A stretch of DNA of 64,000 bases, taken from Flavobacterium pisciphilum (GTDB lineage Bacteria; Bacteroidota; Bacteroidia; Flavobacteriales; Flavobacteriaceae). Both the position numbers and the translations under genes were made by a program. Each line of letters opens with the position of its first letter. Within the stretch, counting starts at the first letter, position 1. Positions 28,206 through 38,054 of this stretch are shown one piece after another. The stretch spans positions 3,286,001-3,350,000 of the forward strand of contig NZ_JAJJMO010000001.1 in assembly GCF_020905345.1 (NCBI RefSeq), in the 5' to 3' direction. The notes under the pieces were generated by a model, which did no database searches, was not told the origin of the DNA, and saw only the letters and a program-made list of their open reading frames with translations.

Positions 28206-28247
28206 AGCAAGTAGGACAGGGGCGGAAAAACCCCTATCCTACTTGCT
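28206..28247 (+). promoter_or_regulatory. Candidate oriT hairpin
   Basis: A 17-bp inverted repeat, AGCAAGTAGGACAGGGG and CCCCTATCCTACTTGCT, has one mismatch and an 8-nt loop CGGAAAAA. It is GC-rich within AT-rich DNA and lies 119 bp upstream of the bfmA-type gene, where mobilizable elements place the relaxase nick region. It has no T-run, so a terminator is less likely. Confidence 0.6.
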
Positions 28248-28365
28248 CTGCGAGGCTAGAGCCTTGAAAATAAGGCTTTCTTTAAGAATGAAGTTTATAA
28301 GATTTTATAATTTAAATATAATTAGAGGCTTAACTCATTGATTAACAGTATTAAAAATTATAATT

Positions 28366-28884
28366 ATGACTAAAAAAAGTATTATTATAGATGAAAAAGC
28401 TCATACAGAACTTGGAAAATTATCTGAAAGTCTGCGAATGAACTTAGGGGCTCTTATACAAGAAATGATTTATTATTTCAAGAAAACTGGTATCGACCCT
28501 AAAGATGCTGTAAACAAAGATCCATCTTTAATGGTTGCTGCTTTAGATAAAAGAATAGTCTCTTTTTTAAAAGTTCAAGAAAGAGATATTTTGAAACCAT
28601 TAAGACAAGATATTTTTAATTATCAAAATGCTCAAAAGGAAGAAATATCAAAATTAATTATTTCAATCAATAAACTCTTAGAACAACATTCAGAACGAAC
28701 TACTGAAATAAAAAAAGCTCATTTTGAGAATCTGAATAAAATAAATAGCAATGATGTAGAAAGAGTTAAAATGGTAGTTGCTGAATTACAAAAAAACCGA
28801 CAAGCCATTTTACTTCTTTGTCAACTATTAGACGATAAAAATAAATCTGGCACTTTGAGTAAAATTAAATCTCTTTTTTCATAA
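28366..28884 (+). CDS. BfmA/BtgA-family mobilization protein
   Basis: A 172-residue accessory protein of the relaxosome. The N-terminus resembles a ribbon-helix-helix-type DNA-binding segment (IIIDEKAHTELGKLSESLRM), followed by a long predicted coiled coil. Size, context and its ATG-TAA overlap with the relaxase gene match the BfmA/BtgA mobilization proteins of Bacteroides elements. It likely binds the nearby oriT hairpin. Confidence 0.8.
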   Translation: MTKKSIIIDEKAHTELGKLSESLRMNLGALIQEMIYYFKKTGIDPKDAVNKDPSLMVAALDKRIVSFLKVQERDILKPLRQDIFNYQNAQKEEISKLIISINKLLEQHSERTTEIKKAHFENLNKINSNDVERVKMVVAELQKNRQAILLLCQLLDDKNKSGTLSKIKSLFS

Positions 28885-30140
28885 TGCCAATATCTAAACC
28901 ACATAGTACACTTGGAGCTGACAACAAAGGAAGTTGTTCCAATTTGGCAATTTACTTAGAAAAGGAAAATGAAGAATTAGATAAACTCATCAAAAAGTCT
29001 TCCTTAATGAATGAAATATTTAAGCTAGAAAACATGAAGCAAGGTTTCTTTACAGCTTCAGAGATTAATATCAGCACGATAGATGTTATTAGTTCTATCG
29101 ATAATAATAAAAGAAAATTAGGAGCAAATGATGCTAAATATTTTGCTCCTACAATTAGCTTCAGCGAGAATGAGTTGAGTCATATTGCTTTTCTAGCCAC
29201 TGGTAAAAGAGAAGTAACAAGTGTTTTAGAATTAAATTCATCCGAATTAGAGCAATTTAATAACCTTATTAGAGAGTATGGTCGCAAAGCGATGGATAAC
29301 TATGCTTTGAATTTTAATCGTCAAGACAAAGGAATAAAAACGGGAGCTGATTTAGTTTATTTTGGTAAAATTGAACATTTTAGGAAATTTAAGGGTACAG
29401 ATAAAGAGGTTGTTGACGGAAAGGAAATTTCTGGACAGTATAAAAAAGGATTGCAATCTCATATTCACATAATTGTTTCCAGAAAAGACAAAACTCAACA
29501 ATTAAAATTAAGTCCGACTTGTAATGAAAAACATACCAATAGAAAAATTGGTAATAACGAATATCAAGTAGGATTTGATAGAGTTAAATGGATTAATTCG
29601 AACGAAAAAATTTTTGACGAACATTTTAATTATAAAAGAAAAGAACTGGAAAAATTTCAAAATCAAAATATTTTAAAAAATGGAAGCCCTCAGGACAAAC
29701 ATGAAATCAATAAAAAAATAGAACTAGAATCGATTAATATTGGTGATATAAAAAAACAAATTGTGAATGCTCATTTCAATGTTTTGATGATAAAACCAAA
29801 GAATTTAAAAGAGTATCAAGAGCGAATGATAAAATTTGCTATTCAAGTTTTACCAATAATAAATAAAGGAGGTTTTATCCAGGAGAATCACTTCTTTCAT
29901 GAACAATCAGGTATAGATTTCAAAGAGGGTGAAGTTGATCAAAACTTAAAACTCCATGAATTATTTAGTGCTGATAATAAAATAGACAATCAAATGAAAC
30001 AAACTGAGCAGTCATTGGCAGATTGGCAGATTAACACCGAAAAATTAGCATCTATTTTATTATCTCCTTCCTTTGAAATCGATCCACGTGTTGATGATGA
30101 ATTGCTAAAAAGAAAAAGAAAGAGAGCCATAAAAAGATGA
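28884..30140 (+). CDS. MobB-type relaxase (DUF5712/BtgB family)
   Basis: Probable relaxase that nicks oriT for mobilization. SHIHIIVSRKD near residue 190 is the histidine cluster used for metal binding in relaxases. The lysine-rich C-terminus (LLKRKRKRAIKR) suits DNA binding. The 418-residue length fits the family. Its start codon overlaps the stop of the BfmA-type gene, so the two are translationally coupled. No coupling ATPase or secretion genes accompany it. Confidence 0.8.
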   Translation: MPISKPHSTLGADNKGSCSNLAIYLEKENEELDKLIKKSSLMNEIFKLENMKQGFFTASEINISTIDVISSIDNNKRKLGANDAKYFAPTISFSENELSHIAFLATGKREVTSVLELNSSELEQFNNLIREYGRKAMDNYALNFNRQDKGIKTGADLVYFGKIEHFRKFKGTDKEVVDGKEISGQYKKGLQSHIHIIVSRKDKTQQLKLSPTCNEKHTNRKIGNNEYQVGFDRVKWINSNEKIFDEHFNYKRKELEKFQNQNILKNGSPQDKHEINKKIELESINIGDIKKQIVNAHFNVLMIKPKNLKEYQERMIKFAIQVLPIINKGGFIQENHFFHEQSGIDFKEGEVDQNLKLHELFSADNKIDNQMKQTEQSLADWQINTEKLASILLSPSFEIDPRVDDELLKRKRKRAIKR

Positions 30141-30177
30141 TTTAATATAAAATACAACAATATAAGAAATCAAAAAT

Positions 30178-30372
30178 ATGGGAATTATCCAGTTCTGGAC
30201 TAATTTCTTTCCTTATCAGGATAGAAATATGACTCTTCATCATAAATTATCAAAACTAAACAAAGAAGAGGTTTCTCATATGAATATTATAGTGGAGAAG
30301 TTGATGGATGAACTGCACAATTTGGTTATTGAAGACGGGTTATTGAGCTTTGAGCAAGATGAACCAGATTAG
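30178..30372 (+). CDS. Small unrecognised protein
   Basis: A 64-residue acidic, helical protein 37 bp after the relaxase gene, with ATG start at 30178. It has no signal peptide or known motif. Codon use looks ordinary, and the position suggests it belongs to the mobilization operon. It could still be a chance frame. Confidence 0.45.
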   Translation: MGIIQFWTNFFPYQDRNMTLHHKLSKLNKEEVSHMNIIVEKLMDELHNLVIEDGLLSFEQDEPD

Positions 30373-30465
30373 TAAACGACAATTTTGGAATAAAACTAAT
30401 TTTTAATTCAAAATCCATGATGAAAATAAGAAATAATACAAAATTGTTTTCATAAGACGGAAGAG

Positions 30466-30489
30466 CCTCGCTATTATTGCGGGGTTTTT
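30466..30489 (+). terminator. Terminator after the mobilization genes
   Basis: Stem CCTCGC / GCGGGG (one G-T pair) around TATTATT, then TTTTT. It separates the mobilization genes from the methyltransferase operon. The rest of the gap 30373-30685 is AT-rich and shows no gene. Confidence 0.75.
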
Positions 30490-30685
30490 CTCATTTCAGT
30501 GATTTAAATTCATAATTTCTCATCTATTACTAAAGGATGTATTGGTTTTATAATTAAGTGTGTCAGAATAAATATAAGTATCAGATAAACTACATTCCTT
30601 TTGGGGTATTTTTTAATATCTTAGCAATTAAAATATCAGGTTTCAATCTAAACCGCATTCCTCAAAATTGTAACATAATGTACTT

Positions 30686-33385
30686 ATGAACATTGCCCAA
30701 ATAGAACAGAATCTTCAAGACTTGATTCTGGATTTCAATAAAGAAACTTTTATTTTTGAGTTACTCTTGGCTTATGGTTCGCCAAAAGCTTCCATAACAC
30801 GATTGCAAAAAGGGAATTTAAATCTTTCAAAAATAGAAGGAGAAATATCGTGGAAGAAAAAAGTATTTTTCAAACAAGTCTTTGATCAAGATTTACATCA
30901 AGCCATATCAGAGATAAAAAGCGCGTTGAAACAAGAGCAACGTTTCGTTATCGTTACCGATTTCAAAACTTTGTTGGCAATAGATACAAAAACAAACGAT
31001 AGTTTAGACATCGATTTTATATTGTTACCCAAGCACTTTGATTTCTTTTTGCCCTGGGCAGGTATGGAAAAAGCACAACACCAAAACGAGAATCCGGCTG
31101 ATGTAAAAGCGGCTGAAAAAATGGCAAAGCTTTTTGACGAAATTAAAAAAGATAATCCCGATAATTCTCCTGAATTTATTCACGGATTGAATGTATTTCT
31201 TTCCCGCTTGTTATTTTGTTATTTTGCTGAAGATACAGGGATTTTTGAAAAGAATTTGTTTACTCATTCCATTCAAAACCACACACAAACAGATGGTAGC
31301 GATTTAAGCGACTATCTCGATAAAATGTTTGAGGTAATGAATACCCCATCAAATGTTAGAAATAATCTGCCTGTTTATTTGGATGCATTTCCATATGTAA
31401 ACGGTGGTTTATTTCAAAACAAGCACAAAGCTCCCGTTTTCACAACCCGAAGCCGACAAGCTGTTTTGAATAGTGGTGAGCAAAATTGGGAAGCCATAAA
31501 TCCCGATATTTTTGGCTCGATGTTTCAAGCTGTTATTTCAGTAGATCAACGAGGAAGCTTAGGACAGCACTACACCAGTGTCCCTAATATTATGAAAGTA
31601 ATAGAGCCTTTGTTCTTGAATGACTTATATACCGAATTTGAAAATGCCAAAAGCAATAAAAACAAGCTCGAAGCATTACTAAAAAGAATATGGAACATCA
31701 AACTATTTGATCCTGCTTGCGGTAGTGGAAATTTTCTGATTATTGCCTACAAAGAATTACGAAAATTGGAAATGGTAATCTTTAAGGAAATAGATACTGT
31801 AAACAAAACCTATACGACCCAATATTCAGGTATAAGCTTAAATAATTTTTATGGTATAGAGATTGACGATTTTGCTCACGAAATTGCCATACTCTCGCTT
31901 TGGTTAGCTGAACATCAAATGAATCAGGAATTTTTTAAGGCTTTTGGTAGGACAAAACCGGCACTACCATTGCAACAAACAGGTTCGATCATTCACGGAA
32001 ACGCTACAAGAGTAGATTGGGAAATAGTTTGCCCGAAAAATGAAAGTGATGAAGTTTACATTATGGGTAATCCACCATTCTTGGGTTCGAAAAATCAAAA
32101 TGAACAACAAAAGGAAGATATGAAGTTTGTATTCTCAGCATTTGAAAACTATGCAAAGCTGGATTACATCGCATGTTGGTTTAAAACTGCTTCAGATTAT
32201 TTTAGAGCAATAAATGGAAAATTCGCTTTTGTTTCGACAAACTCGATTTGTCAAGGTGAGCAAGTTTCAATTATTTGGCCTTTTATATTTAATAAAAATC
32301 AAGAAATTAATTTCGCATATAGATCTTTTAATTGGGCTAATAACGCTAAAGACAAAGCAGGTGTTACTTGTGTAATTGTTGGAGTTGCCCCTTCAAGTTT
32401 GATAAAAGAACGAAAACTATTTAATGATAAAAACATTCTTTCTGTTAAAAGTATAAGCCCATACCTTGTGGCAGGAAGTCCGCTTTGTGTTTTTCCTAGA
32501 AATAAACCAATTTCTAAAATTCCATTGATGGTACGTGGAAGCCAGCCAACAGATAATGGGAATCTATTACTATCAGAAGAAGAAAAAAATAATCTACTCG
32601 CAAAACACCCTGAATCACAACAATTTATAAAAGAGTATATGGGGGCAGATGATTTTATAAATGACAAAAAAAGATGGTGTCTTTGGATTTCAGATGATCT
32701 TAGAGAAGTCGCCGAAAAAATATTGCCAATCAAAGAACGTATAGAGAATTGTAAAATATTCAGATTAAACAGTAAAAAAGAAGCAACAAGAAAAAAATCT
32801 GCAACTTCTCATAAATTTGACGAAAACAAGCATAAAGACTCACCTTCTATCATCTTTCCTGTAATTTCTTCAAGTAGAAGAAAATATGTACCAATTGGAT
32901 TTCTAGATAGTAATACGGTAATTAGTAACAAAGGTCAAGTAGTTTATGATTCCCAACCATTCATTTTTGGAATACTAACTTCAATAATGCACATGTTATG
33001 GTTGAGTATTACAAGCTCAAGAATGAGGAATGATTACCAGTATTCAAATACCCTTAGTTATAATACTTTTCCATTTCCTCCAATTTCTGAAGCCCAAAAA
33101 GAAGAACTAACACAATGCGTTTTCAGAATTCTAGAAGAAAGAGAAAACCATTCTGAGAAGACCTTGGCACAATTGTACGACCCAGAAAAAATGCCAGAAG
33201 GTTTGCGTGAAGCACACCGTTTAAATGATTTGGCAGTAGAACGTTGCTATCGTAGCAAAGATTTTGAGAGTGATGAAGAACGATTGGAATATCTTTTCAA
33301 ATTATACGAAAAAATGATTGCAGAGAAAAAAGAAAAAGATATGTTGTTTTCGAAAGAAAAGAAAGTAAAACAAGTGAAGGATTAA
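30686..33385 (+). CDS. MmeI-like DNA adenine methyltransferase
   Basis: An 899-residue class I SAM-dependent methyltransferase of the large MmeI/type IIG-like layout. SAM-binding motif I is FDPACGSGNFLI (about residue 340), and catalytic motif IV is MGNPPFLGS (about 461). A helical spacer (NVFLSRLLFCYFAEDTGIF) precedes the catalytic core, and a target-recognition region follows. The N-terminal part is shaped like the MmeI nuclease domain, but the D-ExK residues are not seen (the local strand reads VFFKQVF). It may therefore only methylate and leave cleavage to the GIY-YIG protein downstream. It overlaps the next gene (TAATG). Confidence 0.85.
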   Translation: MNIAQIEQNLQDLILDFNKETFIFELLLAYGSPKASITRLQKGNLNLSKIEGEISWKKKVFFKQVFDQDLHQAISEIKSALKQEQRFVIVTDFKTLLAIDTKTNDSLDIDFILLPKHFDFFLPWAGMEKAQHQNENPADVKAAEKMAKLFDEIKKDNPDNSPEFIHGLNVFLSRLLFCYFAEDTGIFEKNLFTHSIQNHTQTDGSDLSDYLDKMFEVMNTPSNVRNNLPVYLDAFPYVNGGLFQNKHKAPVFTTRSRQAVLNSGEQNWEAINPDIFGSMFQAVISVDQRGSLGQHYTSVPNIMKVIEPLFLNDLYTEFENAKSNKNKLEALLKRIWNIKLFDPACGSGNFLIIAYKELRKLEMVIFKEIDTVNKTYTTQYSGISLNNFYGIEIDDFAHEIAILSLWLAEHQMNQEFFKAFGRTKPALPLQQTGSIIHGNATRVDWEIVCPKNESDEVYIMGNPPFLGSKNQNEQQKEDMKFVFSAFENYAKLDYIACWFKTASDYFRAINGKFAFVSTNSICQGEQVSIIWPFIFNKNQEINFAYRSFNWANNAKDKAGVTCVIVGVAPSSLIKERKLFNDKNILSVKSISPYLVAGSPLCVFPRNKPISKIPLMVRGSQPTDNGNLLLSEEEKNNLLAKHPESQQFIKEYMGADDFINDKKRWCLWISDDLREVAEKILPIKERIENCKIFRLNSKKEATRKKSATSHKFDENKHKDSPSIIFPVISSSRRKYVPIGFLDSNTVISNKGQVVYDSQPFIFGILTSIMHMLWLSITSSRMRNDYQYSNTLSYNTFPFPPISEAQKEELTQCVFRILEERENHSEKTLAQLYDPEKMPEGLREAHRLNDLAVERCYRSKDFESDEERLEYLFKLYEKMIAEKKEKDMLFSKEKKVKQVKD

Positions 33386-34215
33386 TGAAAAGAGAATATT
33401 ATTCTGTTCGTACAGGGGACGGTAAAATTGATTTTGAAATGTTAAAAGACCTTTTTTTGAGTAATTATAATATTCTTAATAAAGAGGGATACTTTCAAGA
33501 GTATATTGGGTTTTGGTGTAATAACGATCATATACAAGGAAAAGTGAGTAATCATTTTAGCGATTATATTTTCCTGAAAACACGAAAAAAAAATTTATTT
33601 CCAATATCAGCTTCTCTTTACAATTATACTGAAGAAGATTTTTTTGATGTTTTAGAATTTTTATACGACCATTGTTCAAAAGGTCACAATGGTAATTATT
33701 GTGATGAAAGTAGATTTGGATGTGGCAGATATCATTATGAATCTTATAGTAAACTAGATGGACAACTACATTTCAGAAATACGATGAATATTATTTTAGT
33801 CGACTATAAAGATGGATTTGAAATTTCAGAAAACGGAGAGATCTTAATTTTGTCCGATAATGGGCTAACTAATTTGTTTGAAGCTGATATTCCAACAAAT
33901 GATGTCGATAATATTTCTAATAAAATGAATGCTGCAATACTAAAGTTTAGGAAAGCTAAATCTACATTAGATGATAGAAAAGAAGCTATTAGAGAATTGG
34001 CCGATGTACTAGAATTTATAAGACCTGAAATAAAAAAACATTTGGATAAGAAAGATGAAAATGACATTTTCAGTATTGCTAATAATTTTGGCATAAGACA
34101 TCACAATGCTGACCAAAAAACTAATTATAACAAAGCGATTTGGTACAGCTGGATTTTTTATTATTATTTAGCAACATTGCATACTGTTTTAAGAATAAGT
34201 AAATTAAAATCTTAA
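33385..34215 (+). CDS. Unknown protein with Abi/HEPN-like C-terminus
   Basis: A 276-residue protein translationally coupled to the methyltransferase. The N-terminal half is unrecognised. The C-terminal 100 residues (RKEAIRELADVLEF, then FIRPEIKKHL, then ANNFGIRHHN) resemble a helical module found in abortive-infection-type proteins. RPEIKKH fits the loose Rx4-6H pattern of HEPN ribonucleases, but the motif is short and could be chance. It could be a toxin, a sensor or a structural partner of the restriction proteins. Confidence 0.65.
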   Translation: MKREYYSVRTGDGKIDFEMLKDLFLSNYNILNKEGYFQEYIGFWCNNDHIQGKVSNHFSDYIFLKTRKKNLFPISASLYNYTEEDFFDVLEFLYDHCSKGHNGNYCDESRFGCGRYHYESYSKLDGQLHFRNTMNIILVDYKDGFEISENGEILILSDNGLTNLFEADIPTNDVDNISNKMNAAILKFRKAKSTLDDRKEAIRELADVLEFIRPEIKKHLDKKDENDIFSIANNFGIRHHNADQKTNYNKAIWYSWIFYYYLATLHTVLRISKLKS

Positions 34216-34242
34216 AAGGTAGAAAAAAACTAAAAATACACA

Positions 34243-35910
34243 ATGATAAACACAGAATTAGTAGAACTTATAGACGAGCTGAGAGCTTTACCCAAAGAAA
34301 ACGAATGGGTAGAGTTTAAAAAAGGCACTGCAACTACCAACGACAAAATTGGTCAGTATATTTCTGCCATATCAAATGCGGCTTGTATTAACAATCAATC
34401 TTTTGGTTATTTTATTTTTGGTATCGACGATAATACGCATCAGGTTACAGGAACAACTTTTAAACTTAAAAATAAGAAAGAAGGCAACCAAGAACTAGAA
34501 TTGTATTTGCGCCAATATTTACATCCTTCGGTTCGTTTCAATCATTTTGTTTGTCAGTATGATAATCTTCATGTCGAAATATTTAGAATTCCTGCTGCTA
34601 AAGGAGAGCCTACACATTTTAAAAAAATACCATATATCAGATTTGATAGTAGCTTAACTGATTTAAGAAATTATCCGGAGCATGTTAAAGCAATTTACAA
34701 TTCAGAGGAAGATTGGTCTGCAAATTGTATTGACAATGCAACTATTGACGATTTAGATCTTGATGCTATTGCAAAAGCTAAAGACAAGTTTAAAGAAAAA
34801 AATGCAGGTACAGCCATTTATGATAAAATAGACGATTGGGATGCAAAAACATTTCTTGACAAAGCCAAAATAACAATTGGAGGAAAAATAACGAATACAG
34901 CAATAATACTTTTAGGAAAACCCGAAGCATCACATTGTATTTCGCCATCAGTAGCACAAATCACTTGGAAATTGGATACCGAAGAGAAAGCCTATGAGCA
35001 TTTTGATATTCCTCTATTTGTTAGTATTAACGATATTTTAAAAAGAATACGAAACGTAAAGTATAAGTTTTTCCCAGACAATCAACTGCTTTCAACCGAA
35101 GTGAATAAATACGATACAAAAGTAATTTTAGAAGCTTTAAATAATTGTATTGCACATCAAGATTACAGCCATAATTCACGAATAGTATTGACCGAACAAG
35201 TTAATAAACTGATTTTTTCTAACGAAGGAGGTTTCTTTGAAGGAACAGCCGAAGATTATACAACTGGAGAAAAAACACCCAAAAAATACCGAAATCGTTG
35301 GTTAGTCAATGCAATGGTTAATCTGAATATGATTGATACAATGGGTTATGGCATTTACAGAATGTATGTAGAGCAACGCAAAAGATTTTTTCCATTACCA
35401 GATTATACAAAATCATCTAGAGACAATGTAGTTTTAGAGATTTATGGACATACAATAGATGAGAATTACTCTAAACTGCTAATTGAGAAAAAAGATGATT
35501 TAAGTTTAACAGAAGTAATCCTTTTAGACAAAATCCAGAAACATTTACCCATCAATGATGATGCTGCAAAACTATTAAAGAAAAAAGAACTTATTGAAGG
35601 TAGAAAACCAAACTATTATATATCAGCAACGCTTGCAGAACTTACAGGACAAAAAGCCAATTACACTAAAAACAAAGGATTAGACAAAGATGTTTATAAA
35701 GGTTTTGTTATTCAGCATATAAAAAACCACGGTTTTGCTACCCGTGAAGAAATTGATTCTATACTATTTACTAACCTTCCAGATTATAAAAATGAAAAGC
35801 AGAGAAAAATCTATATCAATAATTTAATTCAAGAAATGGCAGGAAATACTATTGAGAATATTGGTAGTAGAATAAAGTCCAAGTGGGTATTGATAAAAAA
35901 TATTAAATAA
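34243..35910 (+). CDS. AlbA_2/Schlafen-domain ATP-binding protein
   Basis: A 555-residue protein. The N-terminal AlbA_2 (Schlafen-like) domain is recognised by EWVEFKKGTATTNDKIGQYISAI in part (EWVEFKKG) and GYFIFGIDDNTHQVTG. A GHKL-like ATPase part follows (EALNNCIAHQDYS), then winged-helix-like segments at the C-terminus. Such proteins are common in defence islands as regulators or nucleic-acid-binding effectors. It lies in the same strand and cluster as the methyltransferase and helicase. Its tail runs into short AT tandem repeats (35896-35960). Confidence 0.8.
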   Translation: MINTELVELIDELRALPKENEWVEFKKGTATTNDKIGQYISAISNAACINNQSFGYFIFGIDDNTHQVTGTTFKLKNKKEGNQELELYLRQYLHPSVRFNHFVCQYDNLHVEIFRIPAAKGEPTHFKKIPYIRFDSSLTDLRNYPEHVKAIYNSEEDWSANCIDNATIDDLDLDAIAKAKDKFKEKNAGTAIYDKIDDWDAKTFLDKAKITIGGKITNTAIILLGKPEASHCISPSVAQITWKLDTEEKAYEHFDIPLFVSINDILKRIRNVKYKFFPDNQLLSTEVNKYDTKVILEALNNCIAHQDYSHNSRIVLTEQVNKLIFSNEGGFFEGTAEDYTTGEKTPKKYRNRWLVNAMVNLNMIDTMGYGIYRMYVEQRKRFFPLPDYTKSSRDNVVLEIYGHTIDENYSKLLIEKKDDLSLTEVILLDKIQKHLPINDDAAKLLKKKELIEGRKPNYYISATLAELTGQKANYTKNKGLDKDVYKGFVIQHIKNHGFATREEIDSILFTNLPDYKNEKQRKIYINNLIQEMAGNTIENIGSRIKSKWVLIKNIK

Positions 35911-35960
35911 AAAATATTAAATAAAAAATAAAAATATTAAATAAAAATATTAAATAAAGC
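35896..35960. repeat. AT-rich tandem repeat
   Basis: Five imperfect copies of AAAAATATTAAAT overlap the AlbA gene stop codon. Slippage here could alter only the final codons and the spacer before the helicase gene. Confidence 0.6.
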
Positions 35961-36119
35961 AGTAGTAATACAACGTAAACAACTGTTAATCAATGGATTG
36001 CTTGTGTTTTGTTAATTAATTAAAGTGTTTAAAATTATTAAATAAACTACCGTTTTATTAAAAAATCAAGCTCATAATAGAGACAAACCATTAACCATCA
36101 ACCATCAACAACGAAATAT

Positions 36120-38054
36120 ATGCCAGATATAGTAAATGTAAATTATCATAAAACGGGAAACAGTACAAAAACAAATCCGATGGGTATGAGAGAAATGCAA
36201 ACTCGTGCCTTTGAATCTCGTGATGCACAGTATTTATTATTAAAAGCACCTCCGGCATCAGGAAAATCACGTGCCTTAATGTTCTTGGCATTAGACAAAC
36301 TAGTAAATCAAGGAATTAAAAAAGTAATTGTTGCAGTTCCAGAGCGTTCTATTGGTAGTTCATTCTCTTCAATGGATTTAAAAAAAGATGGTTTTTTTGC
36401 CAATTGGGAACCAAACGATGTGTACAATCTTTGTACACCAGGAGACGAAGGAAGCAGCAGTAAAGTAAAAGCATTCCATAAATTTATGGATAGCGACGAG
36501 AAAATATTAATCTGTACACACGCCACTTTACGCTTTGCTTGTGAAGAACTTGATGAAACAAAATTCAATGATACACTTCTTGCAATCGATGAATTCCACC
36601 ACGTTTCTGCCGATGCGAATAATAGATTGGGAGAATTATTAAAATCTATAATGAGCAAATCTACAGCTCATATTGTGGCAATGACAGGTTCTTATTTTAG
36701 AGGGGATAGTGTGCCTATTTTAACACCTGAGAACGAAGCAAAGTTTACTAAAGTAACTTATAATTATTACGAACAATTAAATGGTTACAACTTTCTAAAA
36801 TCTTTGGGAATTGGATACCACTTTTACACAGGAAAATATACTTCGGCTATACTTGAAATTCTGGATACCAATAAAAAAACAATACTCCATATTCCAAACG
36901 TAAATTCAGGAGAATCTACCAAAGACAAACACAACGAGGTCAATTTCATTTTAGATGCCATTGGAGACGTAATCAAGCAAGACTCCGATACTGGTGTGAT
37001 TCATATCAAACGCCACGGAGACGGTAAATTATTGAAAGTAGCCGATTTAGTGGAGGATAGTTCAAGAGAAAGAGATAAAATTGTCAACTACTTACGCAAC
37101 ATCAAATCAGTTGATGATATGGATTTGATTATTGCATTGGGAATGGCAAAAGAAGGTTTCGACTGGCCTTTTTGTGAACACGCTTTAACGGTGGGGTACA
37201 GAGGTTCCTTAACCGAGATAATCCAGATTATTGGTCGTTGCACTAGGGATAGCAACAATAAAACCCACGCCCAATTTACCAATCTTATTGCCAGTCCTGA
37301 AGCCATCCAGGACGATGTAAAAATTGCTACTAATAATATGTTGAAAGCCATTACTGCTTCATTGTTGATGGAACAGGTATTGGCTCCAAATTTTAAGTTC
37401 AAGACTAAAATCGATAATGAGGACGAAGATGTCAAATCTGGTGAAATCAGAATAAGAGGATTTAAAGAGCCAAGCTCTAAAAGAGTCAAAGACATAGTCG
37501 AATCAGATTTAAACGACCTGAAAGCTACAATATTGCAGGACGACACTATGCTGAAAGCAATGCCGGGAAATATTGATCCCGAAGTAATCAACAAAGTTTT
37601 GATACCCAAAATTATTAGGGTCAAATATCCTGAATTGTCTGATGAGGAAATTGAAGAAATTCGTCAATATGTTGTGGTGGATTCAGTTGTCAAAAACGGA
37701 GAAATTAAAGAAGTGGGTGACCAGCGGTTTATCAGGATGGCCGATAAATTCATAAACATAGATGACATACATATCGATTTAATTGATACCATTAATCCTT
37801 TTCAGAAAGCTTTCGAAATCCTTTCGAAATCGGTGACAACAAAAGTGCTGAAAGTAATTCAGGACACCATTGAAGCCACAAGAATCAAAATGGATTTTGA
37901 AGAAGCCAAAATTCTGTGGCCCAAAATTGTTGAGTTCAAAAAAATGTATGATAAAGAACCTAGTCTAAATGCAAACGATCCATTGGAAAGAAGAATGGCC
38001 GAGTGTATTATTTATTTGAAGGAGGAAAAAAGAAAACGAATGCCAAATGGATAA
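36120..38054 (+). CDS. SF2 DEAD/DEAH-type helicase
   Basis: A 644-residue helicase/translocase. Walker A is APPASGKSRALMF (about residue 40), motif II is DEFHH (about 155), motif III-like AMTGSYF, and motif VI IIGRCTRDS (about 375). The C-terminal 200 residues are helical and unassigned. It has no nuclease domain of its own but overlaps by 8 bp the gene for a GIY-YIG protein, so the pair probably forms one translocating nuclease complex. Confidence 0.85.
   Translation: MPDIVNVNYHKTGNSTKTNPMGMREMQTRAFESRDAQYLLLKAPPASGKSRALMFLALDKLVNQGIKKVIVAVPERSIGSSFSSMDLKKDGFFANWEPNDVYNLCTPGDEGSSSKVKAFHKFMDSDEKILICTHATLRFACEELDETKFNDTLLAIDEFHHVSADANNRLGELLKSIMSKSTAHIVAMTGSYFRGDSVPILTPENEAKFTKVTYNYYEQLNGYNFLKSLGIGYHFYTGKYTSAILEILDTNKKTILHIPNVNSGESTKDKHNEVNFILDAIGDVIKQDSDTGVIHIKRHGDGKLLKVADLVEDSSRERDKIVNYLRNIKSVDDMDLIIALGMAKEGFDWPFCEHALTVGYRGSLTEIIQIIGRCTRDSNNKTHAQFTNLIASPEAIQDDVKIATNNMLKAITASLLMEQVLAPNFKFKTKIDNEDEDVKSGEIRIRGFKEPSSKRVKDIVESDLNDLKATILQDDTMLKAMPGNIDPEVINKVLIPKIIRVKYPELSDEEIEEIRQYVVVDSVVKNGEIKEVGDQRFIRMADKFINIDDIHIDLIDTINPFQKAFEILSKSVTTKVLKVIQDTIEATRIKMDFEEAKILWPKIVEFKKMYDKEPSLNANDPLERRMAECIIYLKEEKRKRMPNG

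Noticed and set aside
35896..35960. Phase-variable tract controlling the AlbA gene
   Set aside because: The repeats overlap the stop codon, so length changes would hardly affect the protein; listed only as a repeat.
37088..37624. 178-codon minus-strand frame inside the helicase gene
   Set aside because: It is a shadow of the well-supported plus-strand SF2 helicase; its sequence is low-complexity Ser/Leu/Ile.
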